A stretch of DNA of 64,000 nucleotides from Geminocystis sp. NIES-3709 (GTDB lineage Bacteria; Cyanobacteriota; Cyanobacteriia; Cyanobacteriales; Cyanobacteriaceae), in NCBI RefSeq assembly GCF_001548115.1, contig NZ_AP014821.1:3165262-3229261 (forward strand), given 5' to 3'. Shown here in pieces: positions 45,759 through 56,112 of this stretch (its first letter is position 1; each line of letters begins with the position of its first letter). Under the pieces are notes generated by a model. The model did no database searches and was not told the origin of the DNA. It was given only the letters and a program-made list of their open reading frames with translations. The position numbers and the translations under genes were made by a program.

Positions 45759-46934
45759 TTAACAATTAAAATACTTATAAGCACTATAAGCCATCGCTAC
45801 AACCCCCGTTACGATCGAAGACTCATCTAATTCAAAACGAGGATGATGTAAAGGATAATTATGTTGATTACTTTTCCCCACACCTAATCTAAACATAGTA
45901 CCCGGAGCATGATCCAAATAAATGGCAAAATCTTCCGCTCCCAAAGAAGGTTCAAGAATCGAAATAACCTGTTCTTCTCCAAGAGCTTCTAAAACCGATT
46001 TTTCAATAATTTTTGTCAATGTCATGTCATTTTGCACACTAGGGAGACGATGACGATAATTAATTTGACATTTTGCACCATAAGTATTACAAATCCCCTC
46101 CACAATACCTTTAATCCATATCGGTAGATTTTCTCTAATTTCGGGATTAAGCGATCGTACCGTACCCACCATTTTTACTTGATCTGCAATAATATTGGGC
46201 GCAATACCACCATTAATTTGACCGATCGTTAAAACTAAAGGATGTAAAGGATTTTGCATTCGACTAATAGCTTGTTGTAGTGATGTTATCACCTGTGCGG
46301 AAATCCAAATAGCATCAATAGCCTGATGAGGGCGAGCACCATGACCAGCTTCTCCTTGAATAATAATCTCTAAATCATCCATAGCCGAAGTTAACGCACC
46401 ATAACGAATGCCCACAGAACGAGCAGGAATAGACGGAAATACATGAACTCCAAAAATTGCCGAAATGTCTCTCATCGCTCCATCTTCCACCATCCACAAT
46501 GCACCCTGAGCAATTTCTTCCGCCGGTTGAAAAATAAATCGAATATTACCGGGTAAACCGTCCTTTAATTGAGATAATATCATCGCCGTACCCAATCCGA
46601 TCGTTGTATGTAGATCATGACCACAGGCGTGCATAACACCCGGTACTTTAGATGCAAATTCTAATGGACTCGCCTCTTGAATTGGTAACGCATCCATATC
46701 CGTGCGAATCCCCAGATAAAGATTACTCATCCCATTACCTTTCAACTCACCAATTACGCCTGTTTTTCCTACTCCCTCCTTTACCATTAGCCCACAAGAA
46801 GACAAAACCCCCGCCACATAGGCCGCTGTTTGATGTTCCTGTCCACTTAACTCTGGATGAGCATGAAAATGACGACGAATTTCAATCAATCTTGGTGCTA
46901 AATCTGTCGCTAAATCCTTAATCTTATTAAGCAT
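45759..46934 (-). CDS. M20 family metallopeptidase / amidohydrolase
   Basis: 391 residues. IRRHFHAHPELSGQEHQTAA opens the domain; LGIRTDMDALPIQEASPLEF gives the metal-binding Asp; MHACGHDLHTTIGLGTAMIL, FIFQPAEEIAQGA and FGVHVFPSIPARSVGIR follow; the dimerisation domain starts near GEAGHGARPHQAIDAI. LEPSLGAEDFAIYLDHAPG contains the C-terminal metal ligand region. This is the IAA-amino acid hydrolase/hippuricase subgroup, which cleaves N-acyl amino acids in the cytoplasm. Substrate is not defined by the sequence. Confidence 0.93.
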   Translation of the reverse strand: MLNKIKDLATDLAPRLIEIRRHFHAHPELSGQEHQTAAYVAGVLSSCGLMVKEGVGKTGVIGELKGNGMSNLYLGIRTDMDALPIQEASPLEFASKVPGVMHACGHDLHTTIGLGTAMILSQLKDGLPGNIRFIFQPAEEIAQGALWMVEDGAMRDISAIFGVHVFPSIPARSVGIRYGALTSAMDDLEIIIQGEAGHGARPHQAIDAIWISAQVITSLQQAISRMQNPLHPLVLTIGQINGGIAPNIIADQVKMVGTVRSLNPEIRENLPIWIKGIVEGICNTYGAKCQINYRHRLPSVQNDMTLTKIIEKSVLEALGEEQVISILEPSLGAEDFAIYLDHAPGTMFRLGVGKSNQHNYPLHHPRFELDESSIVTGVVAMAYSAYKYFNC

Positions 46935-47076
46935 TCTCTAAATTAATCACAGTTTATTATCAAGTATATAGTATTCAAAATCACTGGAGTTCGAGCTTTA
47001 GCTTTTAAGGAAATGAAAAAAATGAGTGATATTATTTGTAAGTGTTAATTGTTCATTGTTAATTGTTCATTATCCA

Positions 47077-47292
47077 TTACCCTTCAACGTTGACAAAAGG
47101 TAATAAAGCGACTAAACGAGCCTGTTTAACTGCTGTAGTTAAGTCTCTTTGTTGACGAGCAGTTAAGCCAGTAATACGACGAGGAAGCATTTTACCTCTT
47201 TCGGTAATAAATTTATGTAGAAGTTCTACATCTTTATAGTCAATGGGTTGACTTGGGGCAATAGGAGATAATCTTTTACGAAAATAAGCCAT
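47077..47292 (-). CDS. rpsR: 30S ribosomal protein S18
   Basis: 71 residues. [20 protein letters not shown] and [20 protein letters not shown] are the S18 core. Residues at the ends are basic and short, as in other cyanobacteria. It sits 49 bases behind rpmG on the same strand, the usual L33-S18 pair. It binds 16S rRNA with S6 on the platform of the small subunit. Confidence 0.98.
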   Translation of the reverse strand: MAYFRKRLSPIAPSQPIDYKDVELLHKFITERGKMLPRRITGLTARQQRDLTTAVKQARLVALLPFVNVEG

Positions 47293-47341
47293 AATCTATA
47301 TTTTAATCTATATTTTACTTTGAAAACATTAAGAAATCAAA

Positions 47342-47536
47342 TTATTTAATTTCTTTGTGAATAGTGTGTTTATTGCAATGAGTACAGAATTTTTTTAATT
47401 CCATTCTGCCAGTGGTATTACGTCTATTTTTCATGGTAGTATAACGAGAAACACCATTAGAACGTTTATCAGTATTAGTACGACACTCGGTGCATTCAAG
47501 AGTGATGATTAAACGGACACCTTTTTTACTTGCCAT
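47342..47536 (-). CDS. rpmG: 50S ribosomal protein L33
   Basis: 64 residues. [20 protein letters not shown] and [20 protein letters not shown] give the two C-x-x-C pairs of the zinc-binding L33 form. It is the first gene of the rpmG-rpsR operon. Confidence 0.98.
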   Translation of the reverse strand: MASKKGVRLIITLECTECRTNTDKRSNGVSRYTTMKNRRNTTGRMELKKFCTHCNKHTIHKEIK

Positions 47537-48106
47537 TTTTTTAGCTCAGTTACTATAACAGTAATTTTATACACAATCTATTATTATCCTATAATAACCT
47601 TATTTTTGACAAGGGGGTTTCTGAAATTTCAGTAATTCTCGTTGACGAAAGCGGATTTGGGAAAAGGCAAGAGCGAAAAGTGACAAGAATTGATTTTAAA
47701 ACTCCTAAAATGGATTTATCAATTTTTACGAATATTAAACTATGCAACTTTTATGGATTTTAGCTTAACAGAAGTCTTCATTACCAATTGATAATTGTAG
47801 ATTGTTGAAAATGACTTGAATAAGTGACTTTGAGGAAAAATGTTTATAATGAGAGAAAGTTAATTGTCATGAGAACAAAGCTACAATAAATTTAAAATTT
47901 AACGATGTTTTAGAAGATCAGGATTTACGTATCAGTCCCCTTGTACCCCTAATTCTGGGGGTAAGAACAAACAGGACTCCCATACTTAAAGGTTGGGAGG
48001 TGGAAAAAACTATTTTTGTCAAAGTCCGAAAGATGTTGGGATAAAAATTTTTTTGATTATATAGTCTATAACCCTATTCTTTCAGATATTTCACAGAGGT
48101 TATAAA
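47537..48106. other. 570-base spacer with hairpins
   Basis: No coding frame above about 20 codons. Two hairpins lie close together: TACCCC (47944-47949) with GGGGTA (47958-47963), and CTCCCA (47977-47982) with TGGGAG (47994-47999), with a T-rich tract after. The first resembles a repeated AATTCTGGGGG-type sequence of cyanobacteria. A short structured RNA is possible but not supported by further signs. The promoter of the next gene should lie in the last 80 bases. Confidence 0.4.
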
Positions 48107-49231
48107 ATGAAGCCTACAATTTTTCTTAGTTTAGTTTTATCTTTAATTTTTCCTTTTATGGTTAATTTGTCTCCCATATTGGCTAGGGATGACTTATTAT
48201 CTAATTCGATCGCCCAAAAGACTCGCAGTCGGCAAAATTCGGTAAGACAAAATGTCAATTCTCGTTCTCGTAATCGTCCTAGTTCATCACGAAATATTAA
48301 TCGTGGGAAGAATGTTAATGTAAATCGATCTGAGATCGATCGAGATAGAGTTAATAATCGAGATAGAGTTAATAATCGAGATAGAGTTAATAATCGGGAT
48401 AGAGTTAATAATCGAGATAGAGTTAATAATCGGGATAGAGTTAATAATCGGGATAGAGTTAATAATCGGGATAGAGTTAATAATCGGGATAGAGTTAATA
48501 AAGGTAAAGTAAATCATCATCATCGCAACTCTGATCGAAATCCTACCCGTAATGTTAATTATCATCGGGGAGTTAATAAGTCTCCTTATAATCGCAGTTA
48601 CGATCGAAATCGAATACATGATACGAACATTGATTATGATCAGATTAGAAATAGCAATTCTCGCCGTGGAGTAAATAGTTCTAACTATAATCGCAATCAT
48701 GATCGAACTCGTCACAATAATCGTCCTATCGACTACGATCGAGTAAAAAATGGCAGTTATCCTTATGGAGTTAATAATTATCGCCGTAATCGCAATTTCG
48801 ATCGTTATCGGATCAATAATCGAATTAACCGCAGAAATATTAATACTCCGAATCGCTATATAATCATCAATCCTCGATCGCATTGGAATAATTGGGGATG
48901 GAATGGAGGAGTAATATGGTCTCCTAATTATGGTTTTTGGGGTGGCGGTTTTTGGGGTTCTTTTGGAGTACCAACATCAAACACTCGTGTAAGTACTGGA
49001 ATAATTTACTCTAATAACTCATCTGACTACGTTACTATTAGCGACAATACTCCGGGTTTTAATTTATTTGATAGCTACGGTTTGACTCAAGTACAATGTG
49101 ATAATACCCTAGATTTAGTTTTTATTTATGGCCCTCAAGATAGCTTAATTTGTGCTTTGCCAAATAATTATGTAGTTGCAGGATATTATGATGTTAATCC
49201 GGTTAACTTAAGTCTTGTAGCTCGTTTTTAA
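48107..49231 (+). CDS. Secreted protein with RDRVNN repeats and a conserved C-terminal domain
   Basis: 374 residues. Signal peptide of about 27 residues (IFLSLVLSLIFPFMVNLSPI, then LARD). After a basic Ser/Arg region, nine near-identical hexapeptide repeats R-D-R-V-N-N (about residues 79-132) follow, then a long Asn/Arg/Tyr-rich stretch without fold character. From about residue 265 a domain begins (WNNWGWNGGVIWSPNYGFWG; later GLTQVQCDNTLDLVFIYGPQ, ALPNNYVVAGYYDVNP), which I recognise as a cyanobacterial secreted domain of unknown function. The strongly basic repeat part may bind polysaccharide or nucleic acid; this is inference. Confidence 0.7.
   Translation: MKPTIFLSLVLSLIFPFMVNLSPILARDDLLSNSIAQKTRSRQNSVRQNVNSRSRNRPSSSRNINRGKNVNVNRSEIDRDRVNNRDRVNNRDRVNNRDRVNNRDRVNNRDRVNNRDRVNNRDRVNNRDRVNKGKVNHHHRNSDRNPTRNVNYHRGVNKSPYNRSYDRNRIHDTNIDYDQIRNSNSRRGVNSSNYNRNHDRTRHNNRPIDYDRVKNGSYPYGVNNYRRNRNFDRYRINNRINRRNINTPNRYIIINPRSHWNNWGWNGGVIWSPNYGFWGGGFWGSFGVPTSNTRVSTGIIYSNNSSDYVTISDNTPGFNLFDSYGLTQVQCDNTLDLVFIYGPQDSLICALPNNYVVAGYYDVNPVNLSLVARF
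48341..48502 (+). repeat. 18-bp in-frame tandem repeat (nine copies)
   Basis: Unit CGAGATAGAGTTAATAAT with GAG/GGG variants repeats nine times and encodes R-D-R-V-N-N. Variants are mostly at the third base of the Arg codon (CGA/CGG), suggesting recent expansion. Confidence 0.9.
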
Positions 49232-49312
49232 AACTATTCGTTAATTAATTCTTGGATTATATTATAACGACCAAAAATTATTGTTAATCGTCAATTATCT
49301 ATACTTTATTTC

Positions 49313-49810
49313 TTAAATACCAATCACATATTTGCGCCATTCGTTATTATGATTGTCTCTGGTACACTTAGCAATCTCAAAATGAAGACTACTATAAGGT
49401 TTCCTCGGTTGTTGATGTAAAGGCATTTGGGCTTCTTTTGGGGTACGATTTCCCTTTTTTATATTGCAACGAACACAAGCGGCTACGAGATTTTCCCAAG
49501 TATCTCCTCCACCTCTCGATCGAGGTATAACATGATCTAAGGTTAGTTGATCCCCTTTATAATTACAATATTGACAAGCATTTTTATCTCTTTCAAAAAC
49601 ATTACGTCTAGTTAAGGGAATGTCTTTGTAGGGTATTTTGACATAGTGACGTAACCTAATAACAGAAGGAAGGGGAAAAGTTTGACAAATGAATGCGTTA
49701 TGATGTTCTAATTGTTCAGCTTTACCTTTTATTAATAAAATAACCGCCCGTTTCCAGTTAGTAATATTTAGCGGTTCATAGGAAGCATTTAAGACTAAAA
49801 CCTTACCCAT
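49313..49810 (-). CDS. HNH endonuclease family protein
   Basis: 165 residues. The HNH motif is well formed: [20 protein letters not shown], then [20 protein letters not shown], with two C-x-x-C pairs. The N-terminus [20 protein letters not shown] is typical of a widespread chromosomal HNH family rather than of homing enzymes. DNA cleavage or nicking is expected; its cellular task is not known. Single gene. Confidence 0.92.
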   Translation of the reverse strand: MGKVLVLNASYEPLNITNWKRAVILLIKGKAEQLEHHNAFICQTFPLPSVIRLRHYVKIPYKDIPLTRRNVFERDKNACQYCNYKGDQLTLDHVIPRSRGGGDTWENLVAACVRCNIKKGNRTPKEAQMPLHQQPRKPYSSLHFEIAKCTRDNHNNEWRKYVIGI

Positions 49811-49946
49811 AAAAGTATTACTTTCAATAATTTATTGCTGATACTAACATAAATTATTAAGAATTGACAAAATAGGAGTTAGGAGTTAGAAAAATAAAGG
49901 AAAAAAACTTTATATCCTCCTCCTAACAAGAAAGGAAAAAGGTTAA

Positions 49947-50591
<645 letters not shown>

Positions 50592-52409
50592 CTAACTCAG
50601 CAATTCTGTTAAGTATTTTTTACGGAGTAACTTTTCAATCTCATCACTGGTTGTCGGACGGCCAAAAAGATAACCTTGTACATATTCACACTGATTTTGT
50701 TTTACTTTCTGGAATTGTATTTCTGTCTCGACTCCTTCTGCTACTACTTCCATGTCTAAGTTATGGGCTAAATTAACAATGCTTTCTAATATTTTTTCCT
50801 TTTTTTCATGTTTGCCGATGGCACGAATGAAACAGGCATCTATTTTGAGGATGTCAATAGGTAATTGATATAAACGACTCAGAGAAGAATAACCTGTCCC
50901 AAAATCATCGATACATAGTTTAATCCCTAATTCTTTTAATTGATTCAACATTGTATCTGCTTTATTATCAGTTTCGAGAATCGCACTTTCAGTTATTTCT
51001 AATTTAATTAAATGACGATCGCACTGAGTTTGTTGCAAAATTTCTTCTACTTTTTGAACTAAATTAGATTGTTTAAATTGCCTAGGAGAAAGATTAACGT
51101 TGATAAAGAAAGAATGAAAAGGTATTAAATTTTTCCAAAGACTTGATTGAATACAAGCCTGATGTAAAACCCATTCTCCTATTTCTACAATTAGTCCTGT
51201 TTCTTCTGCCAAAGGAATAAATCCTACGGGGGAGATAAAGCCTTGTTCTGGATGATGCCAACGCAATAAAGACTCAAAACCGACAATACTTTGATCTGCT
51301 ACATTTACAATGGGTTGATAATAAGTTTCAAATTGTTTTTTTTCTAAAGCCTTGCGTAAATCATTTTCAAGGTTGAGTCTTTTAACGGCTACTTTGTGCA
51401 TGGTTTTATTAAAAATAGCCGATCGAGATTTACCTAAAGATTTCGCCCGATACATAGCTAAATCTGCATCTCTTACCATTTCTTCTCCACTTTCATAACC
51501 CATTGTACTGAGAGTTATTCCGATGCTTCCTGATGTAAATATTTCTTGGGAATCAACTATTAAGGGTTGTTGTAAAGAGTTCTGAATACGATCGCTTATT
51601 TCAGAAATGATACTTAAATCTTTGACGTCATCAATAATAATAGTAAACTCGTCTCCTCCTAAACGAGCTAATTTATCTTGATCTCGAAGACTATTAGTAA
51701 TTCTTTGAGCTACATCTTGTAAAAAAATATCTCCCACAGAATGCCCTAAACTATCATTAATTAATTTAAAACCATCTAAATCTAAAAATAATAGAGCGAA
51801 AACATAATCTTGATACTCATTGGCTTTCTTCAAGCAATTTTGTAATTCCTCTAAAAACCATGCTCTATTATGTAATCCTGTTAAAGAATCATGAAAAGCA
51901 TCATAAATTAATTTTTTTCGAGTATTAATTTTATCGGTAACATCTCTTTGAATCGCTAAATAATGGGTTAATTCTCCTTCACTATTGGTGATTGGTTCGA
52001 TATGCCATTGATTGTAAAATTCTGTTCCATCTTTACGATAGTTAATTGCTTCGCCAAAAAATACTTGACCATTTCTCAATAACGTCTTGAGATTTTTAAA
52101 TACTTTGCGATCGGTATTTGGCCCTTGTAAAATGCGAGGAGTTTTACCGATAATCTCTGAAGGTTGATAACCAGTCATTTGACTGAATGCCTTATTAACA
52201 AACACAATTTCTGGCCCTGGATAGTCTAATTCTGTGGTGGTAATGACGATCGAATCATGGGCGCTATGAACTGCGGCGGCTAATAAAGTAATCTGTTCTT
52301 CATTATTGTTTATATAACCATTAGATAATTTTTCGCTAATTAGAAATGGAGAGGTTTTGGTGTCACCTTGTACAACATCGGAATGGGAGAAATGTCTGTC
52401 TAAAACCAT
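50592..52409 (-). CDS. PAS-GGDEF-EAL c-di-GMP turnover protein
   Basis: 605 residues. PAS about 35-160 (IVFVNKAFSQMTGYQPSEII, ILQGPNTDR resembling LOV-like motifs without the GRNCRF cysteine). GGDEF about 165-330 with LARLGGDEFTIIIDD and RDQD I-site. EAL about 345-600 with VGFESLLRWHHPEQG (E-x-L), INVNLSPRQF, KLEITES, LCIDDFGTGYSSLSRLYQLP and VAEGVET. Both catalytic halves look intact, so it may make or break c-di-GMP depending on the PAS signal. Cytoplasmic, no membrane segment. Confidence 0.93.
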   Translation of the reverse strand: MVLDRHFSHSDVVQGDTKTSPFLISEKLSNGYINNNEEQITLLAAAVHSAHDSIVITTTELDYPGPEIVFVNKAFSQMTGYQPSEIIGKTPRILQGPNTDRKVFKNLKTLLRNGQVFFGEAINYRKDGTEFYNQWHIEPITNSEGELTHYLAIQRDVTDKINTRKKLIYDAFHDSLTGLHNRAWFLEELQNCLKKANEYQDYVFALLFLDLDGFKLINDSLGHSVGDIFLQDVAQRITNSLRDQDKLARLGGDEFTIIIDDVKDLSIISEISDRIQNSLQQPLIVDSQEIFTSGSIGITLSTMGYESGEEMVRDADLAMYRAKSLGKSRSAIFNKTMHKVAVKRLNLENDLRKALEKKQFETYYQPIVNVADQSIVGFESLLRWHHPEQGFISPVGFIPLAEETGLIVEIGEWVLHQACIQSSLWKNLIPFHSFFINVNLSPRQFKQSNLVQKVEEILQQTQCDRHLIKLEITESAILETDNKADTMLNQLKELGIKLCIDDFGTGYSSLSRLYQLPIDILKIDACFIRAIGKHEKKEKILESIVNLAHNLDMEVVAEGVETEIQFQKVKQNQCEYVQGYLFGRPTTSDEIEKLLRKKYLTELLS

Positions 52410-52681
52410 ATTATTCTTTTATCTTAGATAAAGTTCACTGGCTTAATATTCTTGTCAGGATTTCACCATACTATCATTTTCTGTGAAATATAAGGCAAAT
52501 ATTAAGAAACTTTCTTCTTAGGTGATTTCTAATAATAAATATACCTGCTAAATCCCCCTAGCCCCCAAAACACAAAGAGGAAATTATAAAGAAGATGGGT
52601 AAATTCTTTCTTGGAAATGGCCTTAACAGTACTCATAAATATCAAATTATTCCTGTGCTAAGTATAACTCGATTACAGATT

Positions 52682-53824
52682 TTATCTTTCACATCGTCGA
52701 TCGAAATTTTGACAACAGTAGTCAAAAAAGTTTAAATAAGATTGTTTAAAGACTTCTGCACTAAATTTTTGTGCTTGGAGACGGCATTTTTCGGAATTAA
52801 TCTGATTCTCTAACTCAACAAAGGTTTCTATTCCTTTTATTAAACCTTCCACTGTTTGAGGAGAAAAAAGAACTCCGGTACCATTTTCTTGATCTTTCCG
52901 AATATCTATTACTGTTTCCATCGCACCACCAGCATTGTAAGCTATAACAGGAGTGCCACAGGCTTGAGCTTCGACGATCGCAATACCAAAATCTTCACAG
53001 GCGGCATAGACAAAGGCTTTAGCATTAGACAAATATTGTTTTAAGGTATCATCATCTACCGAACCCAGAAGGGTTATATTCTCTTTCGCAATGGCTTTTA
53101 TTTGTTTCATTTCTTCACCGTCACCGATAACAACAAGGGGTTTTCCTAAAGTATTAAAGGCTTTGACAATCAGAGAAATTTTTTTATAACTGACTAAACG
53201 AGAAATAGTAATATAGTATTCCGATTTTTGTGGTTGAAAAGGAAACTCTTGTACTTGTACTGGGGGATAAATTACTTTTGCTTCCCGACGATAACAACGC
53301 CAAATTCTACGGGCTGTGTGATGAGAGTTGGCGATAAAATAGTCCACTTGATTAGAGGAAGTAACGTCCCATTGTCTGAGACGATGTAGGATATAACGGG
53401 CGATGATTCCTTGTATTCCCTTTCCTAGTTTACTTCGATCGAGATAATCAAAAGTTAAGTCCCAAGCATAACGCATGGGGGTATGAGAGTAACAAATATG
53501 TAACTGATCTGGACAAGTAATAACCCCTTTAGCTACGGCATGGGAGGAAGAAAGAATTACATCGTATTGAGTTAGGTTTAATTGTTCGATGGCAAGGGGC
53601 AACAAGGGTAAATATTTTTGTACCCCATTACCACTAAAGGGAAAATGTTGTAAAAAAGTAGTGTGAATCTTTCTCTGGTACAAATAACTTTGGGGATTTG
53701 TCGATTCAAAGTCGATAAGGGCAAATATTTCAGCATCAATAAAACCTAAAATCTCCTTAACAACTAATTCCGAACCTCCTGTGGCTTTTGGGGTTAGCCA
53801 TTCATGAACCAGAGCAATTTTCAT
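52682..53824 (-). CDS. Glycosyltransferase family 4 protein
   Basis: 380 residues. IALVHEWLTPKATGGSELVV is the first Rossmann domain with the acceptor Gly-Gly. ITISRLVSYKKISLIVKAFN and VVIGDGEEMKQIKAIA lead to the donor domain, with ACEDFGIAIVEAQACGTPVI as the E-x7-E motif. HICYSHTPMRYAWDL is typical for mannosyltransferases of surface polysaccharides. The acceptor is unknown. It is six bases downstream of ssb on the same strand, a likely two-gene transcript without obvious functional link. Confidence 0.9.
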   Translation of the reverse strand: MKIALVHEWLTPKATGGSELVVKEILGFIDAEIFALIDFESTNPQSYLYQRKIHTTFLQHFPFSGNGVQKYLPLLPLAIEQLNLTQYDVILSSSHAVAKGVITCPDQLHICYSHTPMRYAWDLTFDYLDRSKLGKGIQGIIARYILHRLRQWDVTSSNQVDYFIANSHHTARRIWRCYRREAKVIYPPVQVQEFPFQPQKSEYYITISRLVSYKKISLIVKAFNTLGKPLVVIGDGEEMKQIKAIAKENITLLGSVDDDTLKQYLSNAKAFVYAACEDFGIAIVEAQACGTPVIAYNAGGAMETVIDIRKDQENGTGVLFSPQTVEGLIKGIETFVELENQINSEKCRLQAQKFSAEVFKQSYLNFFDYCCQNFDRRCER

Positions 53825-53830
53825 GTATAT

Positions 53831-54187
53831 TTAAAACTCATCTCCACCACTATTACTATTGTTTTCATTATCCCGTTTAGACCCCAATAAATCAAGATTA
53901 TTAACTCTTATTAAAGGTTTACTACGTTTATCTCCACTATTTCGATCGTTCCATGTATCAATTTTAAGAGAACCTTGAATCCCGACTAAACTACCTTTTT
54001 TGACATAATTGGCGGCAATTTCTGCGGTTTTATCCCAAATTTCCAATTCAAACCAATCAGGTTGTTCATCTTTTTTACGACGATTAACGGCAATATTAAA
54101 CTTACACAGAATTTTACCGCTATCAAAATAACGAATTTCAGGATTAGAACCAGCTCTACCGACTAAGTGTACTATATTTAAAGTCAT
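53831..54187 (-). CDS. ssb: Single-stranded DNA-binding protein
   Basis: 118 residues. The OB fold starts LNIVHLVGRAGSNPEIRYFD and has KFNIAVNRRKKDEQPDWFEL, EIWDKTAEIAANYVKKGSLV and GIQGSLKIDTWNDRNSGDKR. The end GGDEF is a short acidic tail for protein partners. Cyanobacterial Ssb of this size is usual. First gene of a pair with the glycosyltransferase. Confidence 0.95.
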   Translation of the reverse strand: MTLNIVHLVGRAGSNPEIRYFDSGKILCKFNIAVNRRKKDEQPDWFELEIWDKTAEIAANYVKKGSLVGIQGSLKIDTWNDRNSGDKRSKPLIRVNNLDLLGSKRDNENNSNSGGDEF

Positions 54188-54570
54188 AGTTTTAACGTAT
54201 AAATGTACTAGCTACTCTAGTTTATCATAACTAACAAACACTTGGACAGTTAATTTAACCTCAGTTAACCATAAAATTATCGAGAAAAAAAGGAATAGGA
54301 AACAGAGAATAGGGAAAAGTAATAATAATTGATTCAAAACTATCAGAAATTGATTTATTTCCATTATTTATTCTAATTACCTTTCCCTGTCTTAGTAAAA
54401 ATATTGTCGAAAAAGTAGCCATCAGCTATTGTTAAGTTAAATTTCTTGTCAACATTACTAATTGATTACTTATTCTTTAATGGAAAAAAGGCTAAAAGCT
54501 AACCGCTAAGAGCTAAAAGCTACCTTCACCCATAAATTTTAAGCTCTCTCAGGTTTAATCCGTTTGCTGT
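54188..54570. other. Spacer with a MITE-like element
   Basis: 383 bases without a gene. The right half (54418-54556) is described as subtype B copy 2. The left half has AGGAATAGGAAACAGAGAATAGGGAAAAG, a purine-rich degenerate tract like the reverse of those at 7807 and 16732. Confidence 0.45.
54418..54556. mobile_element. MITE-like repeat, subtype B copy 2
   Basis: Collinear with 10781-10922 over most of the length: CTATTGTTAAGTTAAATTTC, TTGTCAACATTACTAATTGA, GCTAAAAGCTAACCG, CACCCATAAATTTTAAG and a degenerate terminus CTCTCTCAGGTTTAA. The right terminus is more worn than in copy 1. Lies just behind the ferredoxin stop. Confidence 0.6.
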
Positions 54571-54876
54571 TTACAAGTCTAATAAGGCATCTTCTTGATG
54601 AGTTTCGATAACACAATCAGAGGTAGCATAGGCTTTACAGGTAAGAAAAAAACCCGCTTCGATTTCTTTTGCCTTTAAAAAATCATAATCATGGTTTACA
54701 CTACCTTGTATTAATCGTCCTGTACAACTTACACAGACTCCTGCACGACAAGAATAAGGCAAATTAAATCCCTGTCTTTCAGCAGAATCTAAAATATATT
54801 CATCTGCACCTACTTCAATTACATTATCAATACCTTTTTCCTGATTAATCAATTGAACTTTATAAGTGTTTGCCAT
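54571..54876 (-). CDS. Second [2Fe-2S] ferredoxin
   Basis: 101 residues. The ligand motif is [20 protein letters not shown], with the fourth Cys in FFLTCKAYATSDCVIETHQE. Compared with petF here, it has a shortened acidic loop (DYDFLKAKEIEAGF) and an N-terminal LINQEKGIDNVIEV, as in minor ferredoxins. It probably serves a special acceptor rather than bulk photosynthetic flow. Which one is not known. Confidence 0.92.
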   Translation of the reverse strand: MANTYKVQLINQEKGIDNVIEVGADEYILDSAERQGFNLPYSCRAGVCVSCTGRLIQGSVNHDYDFLKAKEIEAGFFLTCKAYATSDCVIETHQEDALLDL

Positions 54877-55170
54877 TGCTATATTTATATTTTTTATTTA
54901 TCAAAACAGTTTATTTTTATCTTAATCTTCATTGTTCACTTAATTTTCAACTACGGTGACATTATTAAGCAATCTTTACAATAGATAAGCTCAGACGTAT
55001 CTAAGTAGAATGTTGAGGGTAGGCAAAAGGTAACAGGCAAGAGAAGTTTTTGAAATGCTCAAATTATAACCTTGGAATGCGTTTTAGCTTAATCAACAAT
55101 TACGAGTTGTGAAATTTTCTTCTCTCTAACTCACGTTACAATAAAAAGCTGATAAGTTATTTTAAAGAGT

Positions 55171-56112
55171 ATGTCCAATATTATTGAGCCAAAATTAATT
55201 ATACATGGTGGTGCGGGTAGTTCTCTGAAGGGAAAAGGGGGATTACAAGTGGTGCGTCAATCTTTACACGATATTGTTAGTGAAGTATATCAACTTTTAT
55301 TAGAGGGAAAAAGTGCGACGGAAGCAGTTGTTAGAGGGTGTCAATTGTTGGAAGATAATCCTCGTTTTAACGCTGGAACGGGATCTGTATTACAATCCGA
55401 TGGTCAGATTAGAATGAGTGCGTCTTTAATGGATGGAGAAAAACAACGTTTTAGCGGTGTAATTAATGTTTCTAGGGTAAAAAATCCCATTAATCTGGCT
55501 CAAAGACTACAAAATGAAGACGATCGAATTTTATCAGATTATGGTAGTACTGAATTATTGCGAGAGTTAAATTCTCCAATATATGATCCATTGACAGATT
55601 TAAGATTACATGAATGGATGGAGGAAAGAAAAGAAAACTTTACAAAAAAAATGGCCGGTGTTGTAGCAGAAAATGAAGCTAGACGGGGGACGATCGGAGT
55701 TGTAGCTTTAGATACTCAAGGAAGAATTAGTGCTGGAACTTCTACGGGAGGAAAGGGTTTAGAAAGAATCGGTAGGGTTAGTGATTCAGCGATGCCGGCC
55801 GGAAATTATGCTAATGTTTACGCAGGAGTGAGTTGTACGGGAATTGGAGAGGATATTATTGATGAATGTTTAGCGGCTAAAGTGGTTATTCGTACTGGGG
55901 ATGGTTTATCTTTGGAAGATGCGATGAAAAAATCCATGATAGAAGCAAATAAAAATAAACGAGATTTAGGTGCGATCGCACTCGATCGACATGGTAATAT
56001 CGTATGGGGAAAAACAAGCGAAGTATTATTGGCTGCTTATCACGATGGAAAAAATATCAGCGATTGCTTAGAATGGGATGATGATAATCTCGTAGGAATA
56101 GCAAATAATTAA
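55171..56112 (+). CDS. Isoaspartyl peptidase / L-asparaginase (Ntn hydrolase)
   Basis: 313 residues. LIIHGGAGSSLKGKGGLQVV is the start motif, NPRFNAGTGSVLQSDGQIRM and SLMDGEKQRFSGVINVSRVK follow. The self-cleavage site is ARRGTIGVVALDTQGRISAG, where Thr becomes the new N-terminus and nucleophile. AGTSTGGKGLERIGRVSDSA forms the substrate site. It hydrolyses isoaspartyl dipeptides from damaged proteins and cyanophycin-derived dipeptides, and asparagine. The stop codon TAA is shared with the first bases of a MITE-like terminus. Confidence 0.94.
   Translation: MSNIIEPKLIIHGGAGSSLKGKGGLQVVRQSLHDIVSEVYQLLLEGKSATEAVVRGCQLLEDNPRFNAGTGSVLQSDGQIRMSASLMDGEKQRFSGVINVSRVKNPINLAQRLQNEDDRILSDYGSTELLRELNSPIYDPLTDLRLHEWMEERKENFTKKMAGVVAENEARRGTIGVVALDTQGRISAGTSTGGKGLERIGRVSDSAMPAGNYANVYAGVSCTGIGEDIIDECLAAKVVIRTGDGLSLEDAMKKSMIEANKNKRDLGAIALDRHGNIVWGKTSEVLLAAYHDGKNISDCLEWDDDNLVGIANN

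Noticed and set aside
48287-48883. Antisense 198-codon frame rich in Ile/Asn/Ser
   Set aside because: It is the reverse image of the RDRVNN repeats and the Asn-rich region; no Shine-Dalgarno and low-complexity translation.
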